Assembly: GCF_000264905.1 (NCBI RefSeq)
Contig: NW_006763131.1
Location: 1,522,971-1,586,970 of the forward strand
Direction: 5' to 3'
Source of the DNA: Stereum hirsutum FP-91666 SS1
Taxonomy: Eukaryota > Basidiomycota > Agaricomycetes > Russulales > Stereaceae
DNA: 64,000 nt
Part shown: piece by piece, positions 12,447 through 22,327 of the stretch
How positions within the stretch are numbered: the stretch's first letter is position 1
Layout of the letters: each line of letters begins with the position of its first letter
Program-made: the position numbers and the translations under genes
Notes under the pieces: model-generated
The model's database searches: none
The model's input: the letters and a program-made list of their open reading frames with translations, nothing else
Told to the model about the DNA's origin: nothing

Positions 12447-12915
12447 GACAGGAGACTCAGTCAAGTTCAATAGGAAGGAGAGGAGAGGAGAGTAAAGCGC
12501 GGAAGGCTTGACTCTCTGACACTCGTGGTGTACATATTTATACCGAAGGATCTTAAGGCATGTTAAAGCTGTACTGTTCAACGAATGTTCCTCATTCCCA
12601 AACATGCGGTCCCAAGTACACCAAATGATCTAACTGTTTGGCCAAACATTTGCCCGGACGCTGTCACGATTCAGAATGACTTATAAGTCCTGGTCCTTTT
12701 AGAAGGCCGCCTCCTTCCAATTTCGGATGTCCCGGACCATGGGCAGTGCAGAGCGGCGCGAAGCAAGGACAGCATTGAACGACTTCGTGCCAAAAACTGA
12801 TCACTATGGCAGAGCTTTTGCGGTTTGGGATGAGAGCGCACGTCGGCTATCGACTACTTGAGCGTGTAATGTCCAGGGCGTTGTGGTAGGCTGTGAAACC
12901 TTTCTAGAATAGAAG
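12447..12915. other. Intergenic region, 3' flank of ATG12-B / promoter of DUF4139 gene
   Basis: These 469 bases hold the upstream side of the DUF4139 gene and the 3' flank of the second ATG12 copy. The frame of the DUF4139 gene stays open upstream but homology starts at ATG 12446. No other gene was seen. Confidence 0.4.
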
Positions 12916-13510
12916 TCATCCCCATGCTGCTGTTGTACTGTGAATTCGACCGCGTGAATGAGTCATTTGTATTGAACGCACACAATAATCGGAAGCCCAC
13001 CTGTAGTTTACTATGAGTTTTCCACCGATTGCGAAGGCCTATCAATGAAGCCATCAGATGCGGTGTACTTCTGTAGGAAAGTCGGAGGAAACCATACCTT
13101 GATTAAATTTGCTACTGTGTCGTCTGGAGCAGGAGCGAAGGCCAGGTTAATGTATGTGAACTGATGTACACAGTTGATTTATTAGCATGGATACGAACGT
13201 ATACTTGCCGTCCACAATAATTGAAGAGATGTGCTGTACGTACCAGGGGCTCACCGGCTTTCCAGCCCAACTTTCCTTTTAAGAAGTTGGCAACGACCCA
13301 GAAACGATTCGAAACAGTCACTTGAAAGGTATTCTGTCTCATGACAGGCGCATTCCCAACTGCCTTGAATAAGATTCGCACTGAAGGACAATATGATGCA
13401 AATGAGGATGTCGTGAGTCGACTAGAACAAGCGAACGCACCTTGTGCTGTGTTCCTCGCCTTGTACGTCTGGAGAGCTTCAAGCGCATTGGAGTCCACCC
13501 TGCGTTCCAT
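12916..13510 (-). CDS. ATG12: Autophagy protein Atg12, tandem paralog (copy B)
   Basis: Atg12 is a ubiquitin-like modifier joined through its last glycine to Atg5; the conjugate promotes Atg8 lipidation. Five exons splice to about 109 residues. The protein begins MERRVDSNALEALQTYKARN and continues VRILFKAVGNAPVMRQNTFQ. It ends FTYINLAFAPAPDDTVANLI and KLIVNYSTTAAWG, with TGA at 12918-12916. All eight splice sites are GT-AG and no stop interrupts the frame. Intron positions and phases (1,0,0,2) equal those of copy A, which lies upstream on the same strand, so this is a local duplicate. From FKAVGN to the end I count 64 of 82 residues identical to copy A. It is shorter at the N-terminus. Whether it is expressed is unknown. 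Confidence 0.85.
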
Positions 13511-13781
13511 CGAAGTCGCTGTGTTGCTTGCCAGTCTTGGAGTCAGCGTGGAGGCTGTTCACAAGCCATCCTAGTATTTGTGCCCCTTTCTCGCACGGTT
13601 CGTCGCGAGAGCGTGCTGTTTCTGGAGTGGCGCCATCTCGAACCAACCGCTCACACATATTAATCAAATGAAGACAGAGGAAAGTGCGTGGTATTGCACA
13701 TGGTATACTGTAGTTCCAGCGTGAGGCTAGTATCGGTAAAGGAAAGCAGGAAGCAAGAAAGAGTGTTCTTCCAAGTGCTCA

Positions 13782-14438
13782 TTAACCCCATGCAGCAGTG
13801 GTGCTAAAGAATCACCGTTATTAATATGGCTCTCCAAGACAACGCTGAGGCGTGAACTGACCTGTAGTTCACTATAAGACGTCCATCGGTAGCAAAAGAC
13901 TGGATGGAACCACCACACTAGTATCTCCGGCCTCTTGAACGCAGGGAGGACAAGACAAACCTTGTAAAGGTTGGCGACCGTATCGTCGGGAGCTGGCGCA
14001 AATGCCAAGTTGATATAGGTGAACTAACATGATGGATATTATCTTCAGTATAACGGCATAAAGACATAGAAAAGTGACGTACCAAAGGATCACTAGCCTT
14101 CCAGCCCAACTCCTTTCTCAGGAACTGTATAACGGCTTGAAACCGATTCGACACGGTCACCTTGAAGAAGTTCTGCTTCATGATGGGCGCATTTCCCACC
14201 GCCTTGAATAAGATAATCACTATTTCCCAGTGTATCACCCATCATACAACATTTCACCACTCAGCCTTCCAAACAATCCTACGCTTCGCGTATCGGAGCG
14301 CGCACCTTTCGACGGATCCTTCTTCTTGTAAGTGTTGAGTGCTTCAACCGCCTCTGGGTCCGTAACGGCGTCAAAGCCGGTCCATGAAGAAGGAATGACG
14401 CGAGGCTCTGTAGCAGGGCTGGCCGTCAGCGGCGGCAT
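13782..14438 (-). CDS. ATG12: Autophagy protein Atg12 (copy A)
   Basis: Ubiquitin-like autophagy modifier. Five exons give about 130 residues: MPPLTASPATEPRV leader, EAVEALNTYKKKDPSK, VIILFKAVGNAPIMKQNFFK, QFLRKELGWKASDPL, FTYINLAFAPAPDDTVANLY, SFATDGRLIVNYS and TTAAWG-stop. The stop TAA is at 13784-13782. The C-terminal glycine needed for conjugation to Atg5 is the last residue, so no protease processing is required. ATG 14438 is the first in-frame ATG; the frame extends upstream without another one, so a non-ATG start or an extra exon cannot be excluded. It resembles fungal Atg12 more than copy B does and is probably the ancestral copy. It is divergent from the gene at 14650. Confidence 0.92.
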
Positions 14439-14649
14439 TGGTGGAGGACTGGCGTGAGCAGTGGCATTGGCAACAACGTTTCCGTTCGCACAACTCGCTC
14501 TTCGACTTCCTCGATCGTGTAGAGCCCGGCAATCTCCGGGGTATAATGGCTTGTGGCGTGGCCAAGATCTCTTTCTTCGCCACAACGCCCACGTCCAGCT
14601 TTTCTGCTTTCATTGTCCGCACTAGTTCCTCACACAATATCAAACAGAA

Positions 14650-15814
14650 ATGTTCAGTGGCTCATGGCTTGGTTCGCGTACGACTAGTGGTCGCCCAGTT
14701 CCTAATAAAGGACAATCGGTCGCAGGACCAAGCGGAAGATCCTCACTTGACCGTGAACACACCCCTCTCGTACCCGGTGCACTCCCTGACCCGACCGCTG
14801 ATGAAGTCAAGAAACGAGCTCTCACAACTGCCCTCAGCACACCCCATGATGCTGTACTCGCAGAGCTGCATGGTCATAGACCAGAATTCGACCCGGCGCC
14901 TCAGATCGACGTACCTGCTGGCGTTAGGTCCGGGGCAGGAGGTTTAGGAGGTGCGGGAACGCTTGGTGCAAATAGGCTACCGGTGGTGGGAGAGGATGAA
15001 GAGACGGTACTGTCTTCTGCTACAGCAAGTCCGAATCCCGCGAATACAACGCCGAAGGTGAATCAGCAGACACTTTACGATCCGTTCACAGGTGTTCCGC
15101 TAGGCGTCATCCAACCACGGGGGCTTGGGTCCAGCAGTTCTCCTGGAGGACAGCCCAGCACAAGTTCAGATGGTGCCAGACAAGAGCTGTGGACACATCT
15201 AGGGAGAATAAGGGGGTTACAGGCAGACATTGCGAACATGCATATCACGATGGAGAGCATTGGAGAGACTGCGGCAAAGAGGGGAGCAAGGGTTAGGAGG
15301 GGGAGTACGGGTGGCGAGAAGCTGAATGAGGAGGGCCGGGTGGGAGATAACTGGGAAGGGGACGATTGGCAAAAGAAGGATAGGGATGCGGAGTTTGAGC
15401 AGTCGGAGAGCAGGTTCGTGGGCCGAAAGGAAGAGATTGATGCAATTATGGGGAAGGTCAGCACTTGCATTCTACCAACGCTCTGTTCCTCCGATTGAAC
15501 TCGTACACATATTAACATGCTGCTATAATTGTCAGCTCGGCGAACTGTCTGTTGCTCTTGCGACCTTCCACGCTGCCGAAACACCTTCGGTGGACTTCGA
15601 GAACTCCTCCCGTTCAAATACCCAAAATACTCAACAATCCTCCGGACCGCCACATTCACCTTCTTCTCCTAATCTTCTGGGACCCAAACATCCAAGCTTA
15701 GCGCGTTTATCCACAGAAGATTCTGACCCACTTCTCGATAGCCCTATCAGCATGATGAGCCCGCTACCCATGGAGAATTATAATCATACTCAAGAGGCCA
15801 GCCACGATCACTAG
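14650..15814 (+). CDS. Uncharacterised protein with predicted coiled coil
   Basis: I do not recognise the family. ATG 14650 opens MFSGSWLGSRTTSGRPVPNK. The first exon encodes 270-odd residues, then an intron from about 15457 to 15535 leads to LGELSVALATFHAAETPSVD and a Ser/Pro-rich tail ending EASHDH. The N-terminal third is low complexity. A heptad-like helical stretch (LWTHLGRIRGLQADIANMHI and later SRFVGRKEEIDAIMGK joined to LGELSVAL) suggests a coiled coil split by the intron. It shares a 211-base divergent promoter with ATG12 copy A. No signal peptide or membrane segment was seen. Confidence 0.65.
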
Positions 15815-17777
15815 GGTGGCACCACATTTGCGCCCGCGAGACTCTAAATGATGCCATGAACACCCTGTAAGCTTCGCTATCTTGTACTCGTACGTCCTAC
15901 TGCTCGCGGGCAGACGTTTACTCTTCTATTCTACGCAGATATTTATATCTGCTTTAATTGGTGTATACTATGGCCATCCGGAGCCTTGTTTGACGTTCAG
16001 TTTCCCACAGCAATCCTCTCACGCCCTACCTCAAGGCATCCTGCAGCATCTTCTCTATACATTCATCTAATTACATCCTCAGCCTCAGCTTCAGCCTCGC
16101 ACGCTCACCGATCATCGTCAGTATGGAGCTACCCTCGTATGTTCTATGTCCGGATTGGAAATGATATAACCTTGCAACCCGAGCCACGCGAGAGTTACAC
16201 GCACGGAAACGCACCCACATACACACCCAAGCCGCTTCTTTACTTGTCCGTTTAGTTGGCACGGTGCTGAGTGATGTCGGGGGCACAAGCACAAGGTCTG
16301 TCATGCTCTCATTACTGCTCATACACGTACACCCATCATGCACTCCTACTCCCATGTCCACAGCTGGCGATCTTAACTTCCAGATCTGACCACCACACCT
16401 CCCTGCTTCTTCTCCATCCAGCTGGTCTCAGACCCCAGATCCTCCGAACTTCGTCGAGTATGCACATTGTGGAGTCTTCAGGAACCCAGACGCTTCCAAT
16501 TCGCGACAGTCGTGCCAAAAATGACAGATCCCGTCCTTCCACATCCAAGTCCTTTGACCATCTCCAAGTACTCCCACTTCCACCCCATTGATCATTTGAG
16601 CGAGCACCTGTGAGCACCCATTTAGGATATGCCCTGATCCTCGAGCACATGGCGGATGGTATGGCCACATCGTGTCACCCAGTGCGATATGAGGATTATC
16701 GTATTTAATAGAATAAGTGGTGGCACTGACAGGCGGGAGGCTTGTGATTGATTGAGCGCCTGAGCTTGAGCTTGAGCTCGCACCGTACGTCGGCGAGATG
16801 GACGAAGATGAATAGGAGCCTGAGATCTACTGTATACGTGCACTCTTTGAGATCGAAGGGTTGCCACGACATTGATGTCACTGACCACGACGACGACGAA
16901 ACGCTGACTTCTTTCGGAAGGCCGTCGCTGTCTCAGCTGAACTTCTTCTCTCTCGAGCGTGTCCATGGTCGTGTTCATCTAAAAAAAAAGGGGGACGCAG
17001 ACTACAGAGCAGAGATGAAGAATGACGACAGTTATAGTCACTTGCGATCGTATAGAAGGAAGACCACTCCGTATGCGCATTGATATTGAGATGAGCTCGT
17101 CTTCTCTCAGACTTAGACTTGAGCTTCAGTTCTCGCCGTCATGAGAAGTTGCCGAACGCGGTTTGTGCAGACGACTAACGACGAGAATAGACACAACTAT
17201 CTGTCAATGAGGGAGCACGATAACGATACAAATTCATACAGGACTCTGGGTGGATCCCATGAAGGCTCGCTCCAAGCCAACTTGGAGAATAAACCGACTG
17301 ATACGGTGCGGCGACCAAGAGCACTGGCCTAGACCTGAGGCCGTAGATTAATAACGATGAAGAGGGCCGTGGAGCGACGGAGGTTGTGAGTTAACTTCTG
17401 GTATATACGATGAGATGAGATTCAAACTATGCATAGGGGTACTCGACGGATATGAGATGAAGATGGGATAGATGGGGTGCGCGGAGATGATCGAGAACCG
17501 AACAAAGGGGAGTAAGGTACATACCAGAGAATCGAGGACAGTCGAACTAACTTACGTAGAGAAAAGAGAAGAAGAAACCCAGTAATCGAACAAGCACGGT
17601 AAAACACAAACAATCCACAAGAAAAAAGAGGAATAACACAGAAAATTGCCAGCAACAAAGCCGTTGCACGAGCCCTAATATAGTTCCTCCAAACCATCCA
17701 TTCCTCGGATCTTTCCTTCAAATTATCCTTGCCCTTTCGTTCCTCGACTCCTGCTGCTGCTCCTATTCCAAACACAC
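15815..17777. other. Long region without a supported gene
   Basis: Nearly 2 kb between the coiled-coil gene and VTA1. Several open frames of about 90-120 codons exist on both strands, but they overlap one another, lack recognisable domains and have skewed composition. A homopolymer A run followed by Gs occurs at 16980-16995. The right end probably includes the VTA1 3' UTR. A multi-exon small gene or a long non-coding RNA could be hidden here. Confidence 0.4.
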
Positions 17778-19912
17778 TCACTCCCCAAGCACAGCCAGCG
17801 CCGCCCTCAACTCCTTCTTCGCCTGCTCCGCATCCTCATAATCCAAAGCCGAAATCGCGAACCTACAATGCTTCTGCGCCTTCGCTATCATCAACGGCGT
17901 CAACTCCGGTGGCGGGGACGGCGCCTTCGCAGGTACAGGGGGAGGCGGGGGTGGGGGAGCGGAGGCGTAGAAATTCGTGGGTTGGGTGGGGTATGACGGC
18001 TGAGAGGGATAAGGGGGTTGCGGAGGCTGAGAAGCGTAAGGCTGGGAGGGATAAGAAGAATATGGAGCATGTCCGTCCACTTGGGGAGGGGGAGGCGGTG
18101 GGGCGACGGAGGAGGGGGAGTAGACGTTCCCGGGAGCAGGTACGTAAGACCGTGGGGGAGAAGACGATAGGCCTCCCGCTCCTGCTCCCATTCCAGATAA
18201 GCCTCCCCTCGGGGGTGAGCCACTATTGGAGGTAGGATTGGGTGAAAGAGGGGAGGATACGTTGACATTTAGCGCGCCTGGAATGTTCATATTCTTGGGC
18301 ACGAAATGTGTCGGGGAGGATACGCGTGGTGCTTCCGTTGTCGAAGCCGAGGCAGGCGCAGATGTTGACTTATGAGATGTAGCGGGAGGAGGGGGTGGAA
18401 TTGGAGTCGTCACCGTCGTCGCTGGAGCAGATGCCAAAGGTGGCGAATGATCGCGCGGTCTCGACTCCAACACCATCGACATGTGCCGATGCCTTTTCCT
18501 CTGACCATCGGCGCCTGCATCCGTGGATGGCTTCTGCGCGGCCGAAGCAGCAGTGAGCGAGGTCGTGCGATTACGACGAGATGCAGACGACGAAGACTTG
18601 TTCGAGTGTTTCGAAGACGAAGTTGTGCCGGACGAGATCGACGACGAACGGTGCAATTTTGAGGAACTGCTGCCGCTCTTGCGGCTCGAACCCGACGAAG
18701 AAGAATGACGATCTATCTTCGAGCTATGCGAGCCGTTGGCCGTTGATGAAGTGAAGCGCACTCGCGATGGCAAATCCTCGAGACCGTCCTCGTCACGCCC
18801 TTCCTGCCCATCACTGCCTTGTCCACTCCCGCTATGTGTCCCCGTACGGCTACTGGCGCCCGAGCTGCGTCCAGGTAACTCCAACCTACCATCCATCCGA
18901 CTATCAGCACCGCCCGTAGTCGCCTGCGTACTCCAATCCGCAGGCGATCCCGGCGTTCCCGTGGACCTCTTGATATCTTCAAATCTCTGATTCTGGGCCT
19001 GCGCCACGGAGGAAGGCATCCGTGGGATATCGTCGCGTTGGGAGTTAATAGGAGGAGGGGTTGAAGACTTTGCAGGTGGGATGCCAGCGGTAGGAGGGCC
19101 GGAAGGAGGGAGGGGGATTTCGAGAGAGGGGGATATAGAGATGCTTCCTGGGTGCTGCTCTTGCTCAGAAGGAGGCTCTCCGCCTGCAGGTCCGGGGACG
19201 GGCTTACGCCCCTCGCGGATCGCGCGGTTGATGTCAGCAGCTTTCCATTTTGCGTATCGAATCTTGTCCTCGTGCTGCGTGCGAGCGAACGATCGAGTTC
19301 AAATGCGCAATATCGATAACGAACAGGAGGACGAAACGCGGGTTTGTAGTGGGATGGAATGGTAATGGATGGGAATGAATGACAAGGGCCGTCAGTACGA
19401 GAGCTAGACAGATAAGGGGAGCGAAAAATGCCTTACTGATTCATAAGCAGTCTTGTCTTCAAAGAGCTTGAGGAGCTCGAAGAATGTGGCGGCGGCGAAG
19501 AATTTCCTGGCCGTGGTCAGTGACGCGTGGCCGGCACGATCGTCATTGTCCGCGGAGGTGAAAACACGGAGAGCAAAATTTTCGACGTAGGCGGTAGAGG
19601 CGGCCTCGACATCAACAGCGTCACAGGGACCGATGGACACCCGGAGGGACTCTAGCTTAGTAAGAAGTGCCGCGAGGAATGTCCGGTTGGCGGGAGCTGG
19701 TGCTTTGAGGCTGATACCAACCTGAGCAGCAGAGTATGCACCTACAAATAACATGTGAAGAGAGGCGAGAGATAGAGAGTGGGAGTGTGCTTACACCAAT
19801 ACGAAATGATAGGATCCTGTTGCTTGACCTCCTCAGCACGTTGGAGGAAGGGGGCGATAGGTTTGAGGTCCTGCGGTACCGGAGGGAGACCGATATATGA
19901 TTTGGATGCCAT
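17778..19912 (-). CDS. VTA1: Vacuolar protein sorting protein Vta1 (Vps4 activator)
   Basis: Vta1 binds and stimulates the AAA ATPase Vps4 that disassembles ESCRT-III at endosomes. ATG 19912 gives MASKSYIGLPPVPQDLKPIA and PFLQRAEEVKQQDPIISYW, the classic start. Spliced exons continue CAYSAAQVGIS and the second MIT-like helical unit (TTARKFFAAATFFELLKLFE, KIRYAKWKAADINRAIREG). A long disordered linker rich in Ser, Pro and Gly follows, with PPPPPP runs. The C-terminal VSL dimer/Vps4-binding helices read LTPLMIAKAQKHCRFAISAL and AKKELRAALAVLGE. The linker of roughly 350 residues is longer than in yeast Vta1. There are three or so introns, all near the 5' end. Confidence 0.93.
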
Positions 19913-20395
19913 TCGAAAAGAAAGGGACGAGAACAGGAACAGCTAGTGACAGGTGGCTCAGAAGGGGGGTGATTAGATGGGAGGCGGAAGAGCAGAAGGG
20001 AGGGGGTAATGGCGAAAAGGGTATATAGACTGTGGAAAGCTCCGGAAAGGTTAGAGCCAACGGCGCAGCTTGGGGTTTGATTGACCCGGACTAGTGGCGG
20101 TCCTCGAGGCAGAAGGAGAGGAGCAAACTATAAGTCTGCGCGGCGCGGGACCCGCTCGACACGAGTCGATGGAGAGAAAAGCCTCGAGAGCAAGGTGCGG
20201 CACGCTCCACGCAAAAACGTGTTTCTTTCTGTTTTTATACCAGCGCAGAACGGCCCAGATGAGCAAGTTTGGCCCAAGTCGGATTCGAGAAGACTTGCCG
20301 TTTGTGTGCTGAAGATCGTGACCGTCTGTGGCGAAGTACTCTCTCAGGATAAGCGCCCGCTGTTTGCGCTCGTTTATTTAAGAAGACTTCAGCTA

Positions 20396-20403
20396 TGACG
20401 TCA
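20396..20403. promoter_or_regulatory. CRE palindrome TGACGTCA (distal)
   Basis: A perfect 8-base ATF/CREB-type bZIP site, about 510 bases upstream of the SDR start. Another copy lies nearer the gene. Confidence 0.45.
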
Positions 20404-20815
20404 TCCCGATATTCCCCACGTGGCTCAATTGTTCCGTCACTTCTCCGTCCGGACTCAGATTAGCCTTTGTTTGCCTCCATCGCTTAACTTGCTGCCCCAC
20501 GTACTCTACAGTAGTGGCATGCTGCTGTGGAACAGTTGCATGCCTTTCTCGGTTAGGTCCTCTTTGCTACCTACATGGGGTGGACCAGCCAAGGATGAAC
20601 CGCCGGCGCTCCTCTCTGCGGAATCTCGGCAAATTTTATACTCAGGGTGACCTGTTCACTCCATTGTTCGCCTCGCCAGCTCTCTTTGCACAACAAAGCC
20701 ACATCTACCTCAGAGAATGGACATTAGCACGTCAGCGCTGAGCAAAAGAAATCATTGTGGAAACTGACTGTTCGCTATGGCTCGCTCTGACGACGACTGA
20801 CGCAACTCTTGATTC

Positions 20816-20823
20816 TGACGTCA
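20816..20823. promoter_or_regulatory. CRE palindrome TGACGTCA (proximal)
   Basis: A second perfect ATF/CREB site, 91 bases upstream of the SDR ATG and just upstream of the TATA-like element. A related TGACGCAA lies a little further upstream. It suggests bZIP stress control of the oxidoreductase; this is inference. Confidence 0.5.
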
Positions 20824-20913
20824 TGTACCCTCCCCGCCTTATAATACCTAACCTCTCTTCGTTTTCAGCGACTGACACAATCCAACCACTCAAACCACTC
20901 CATCTTCTGCACT

Positions 20914-22140
20914 ATGTCTCAAATCCCAAAACAATTTCAGCGTGGCTTCAAATACCCCGTCCTCGACCAGGATCTCCCTGGCACGCAGCAAAAGCTCGAC
21001 CCTCCACCTCTGAGTGATATTACCGCTGACGGAAAGCCATACAAGGCTGCCGGGAAGCTCGAGGGCAAGAAGGCCATTGTCACTGCAGGGGACAGTGGTA
21101 TCGGTCGCTCTGTCGCTCTCCTCTACGGTACGCACTTTCCGCACCTGCTCAGCTAACCTATCTTAGGCTCACTGGGTGCGTTTATTTCTGTCAAATAGCT
21201 CTTGAGGGTGCGGATGTCACCTTGACCCATCTTCCGCAGGAGAAGAAGGATGTGGAAGAGACGAAGAATGATATCGACAAGAAGACAGGTGGCAAGCGCA
21301 AGATCACCCTTGTCGAAATTGATCTTGGCTCCGAGCAAAATTGTCAAGAGTTAATCAAGAAGCACAAAGCGGAGCATGGCGACACAATCGACGTCCTGTA
21401 TGCTGATCCCGCGCGCACCTTCTTTTAATTACCTTCTCATTCTAATCGTCTCTATCTATGTACTGTATAGCGCTCTCAACCACGGCCTCCAACACGCAAA
21501 CACCGACATAACCACCCTACCCACCGAAGACTGGATGGAGACCTTCCAAGTCAACCTCCACTCCTTCTTCTTCATTGTCAAGGCCGCTCTTCCAAGCATG
21601 CCAGAAGGCGGCTCCATCGTCATGAACGCCTCCATCAATTTCGCCATCGGTCATCCGGAGCTAATCGACTACACGGCGACGAAGGGTGCCATGATCGGAT
21701 TCATGCGTGGTTTGAGTAACCAGGTTGCGCCGTCGAAGGGTATTCGTGTCAACGGTCCGTATACCTTCCTATACCTCCACCGGTTCTCTTCCATAATATG
21801 TTCTCTGATCTTTTGTTTCTTTTGTCTTTTATTACCATCATTGTCGATAGCCGTCGCCCCAGGACCTATCTGGACACCGCTCATTCCTGCTACTATGACA
21901 AAAGAAAGCAAGGAAACTTTCGGATTGTCGACACCACTCGGACGTGCAGGCCAACCGGTCGAGATCGCTACATCTTTCGTTTTCCTCGCCAGTGCCGATT
22001 CCAGTTACATCACGTTCGTATTTGGTTTTTTTTTCTCCTCCGTCATGTTGAGATACCTATTGCTAATAACTACCCCTGTTACCTTTGCGATGTTTAGTGG
22101 TCAGGTATTCCACGTCAACGGCGGCAGCGTCATTAACTAG
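20914..22140 (+). CDS. Short-chain dehydrogenase/reductase (YghA/glucose-dehydrogenase-like)
   Basis: A cytosolic NAD(P)-dependent oxidoreductase. ATG 20914 starts MSQIPKQFQRGFKYPVLDQD, the N-terminal extension typical of this SDR branch, then GKLEGKKAIVTAGDSGIGRS (Rossmann nucleotide site; usual TGG is TAG here). After introns come YALEGADVTLTHLPQE and a modified NNAG motif reading LNHG. The catalytic residues follow: Ser in VMNASIN and DYTATKGA (YxxxK). The C-terminal blocks are VNAVAPGPIWTPLIP and GQVFHVNGGSVIN. Four introns split the gene. The substrate is not known; relatives act on sugars or aldehydes. Two CRE sites upstream hint at stress regulation. Confidence 0.88.
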
Positions 22141-22327
22141 ACCTTGGCGATAGAAGTTTGGGGGCGTTTATAGTTCTCTCGCATACACAGAAGAAGTCTC
22201 GTCATAATCACGCATCTTTGTATCTCTACCACCCGCTTTGAAACTTGCAAACTGTATCATAGCCCCTAGTCATTCGTGAAGCGAATTTTTAAGTCGTCGA
22301 TTGTCCGAAAAACTCTATTCATCTAAT

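Larger units (their letters stand above)
12916..14438 (-). repeat. Tandem gene duplication unit (two ATG12 copies)
   Basis: Two head-to-tail genes with the same five-exon layout are separated by 271 bases (13511-13781). Exon sequences align; intron and spacer sequences look unrelated by eye apart from splice sites. The duplication is therefore not very recent, yet both frames are intact. Confidence 0.8.
19913..20913. other. Divergent promoter region, VTA1 / SDR oxidoreductase
   Basis: One kilobase between two genes read outwards. It carries two perfect CRE palindromes (see separate entries), an E-box CACGTG at 20417-20422 and a TATA-like TTATAATACC near 20840. Open frames here look spurious. 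Confidence 0.5.

Noticed and set aside
13479..13667. Extra upstream exon for ATG12 copy B
   Set aside because: The open frame there is in a different phase and shows no similarity to the leader of copy A; ATG 13510 explains the conserved exon.
17422..17781. 119-codon minus-strand frame with a hydrophobic stretch just past VTA1
   Set aside because: It lies directly in the expected VTA1 3' flank, overlaps its stop and resembles no known membrane protein.
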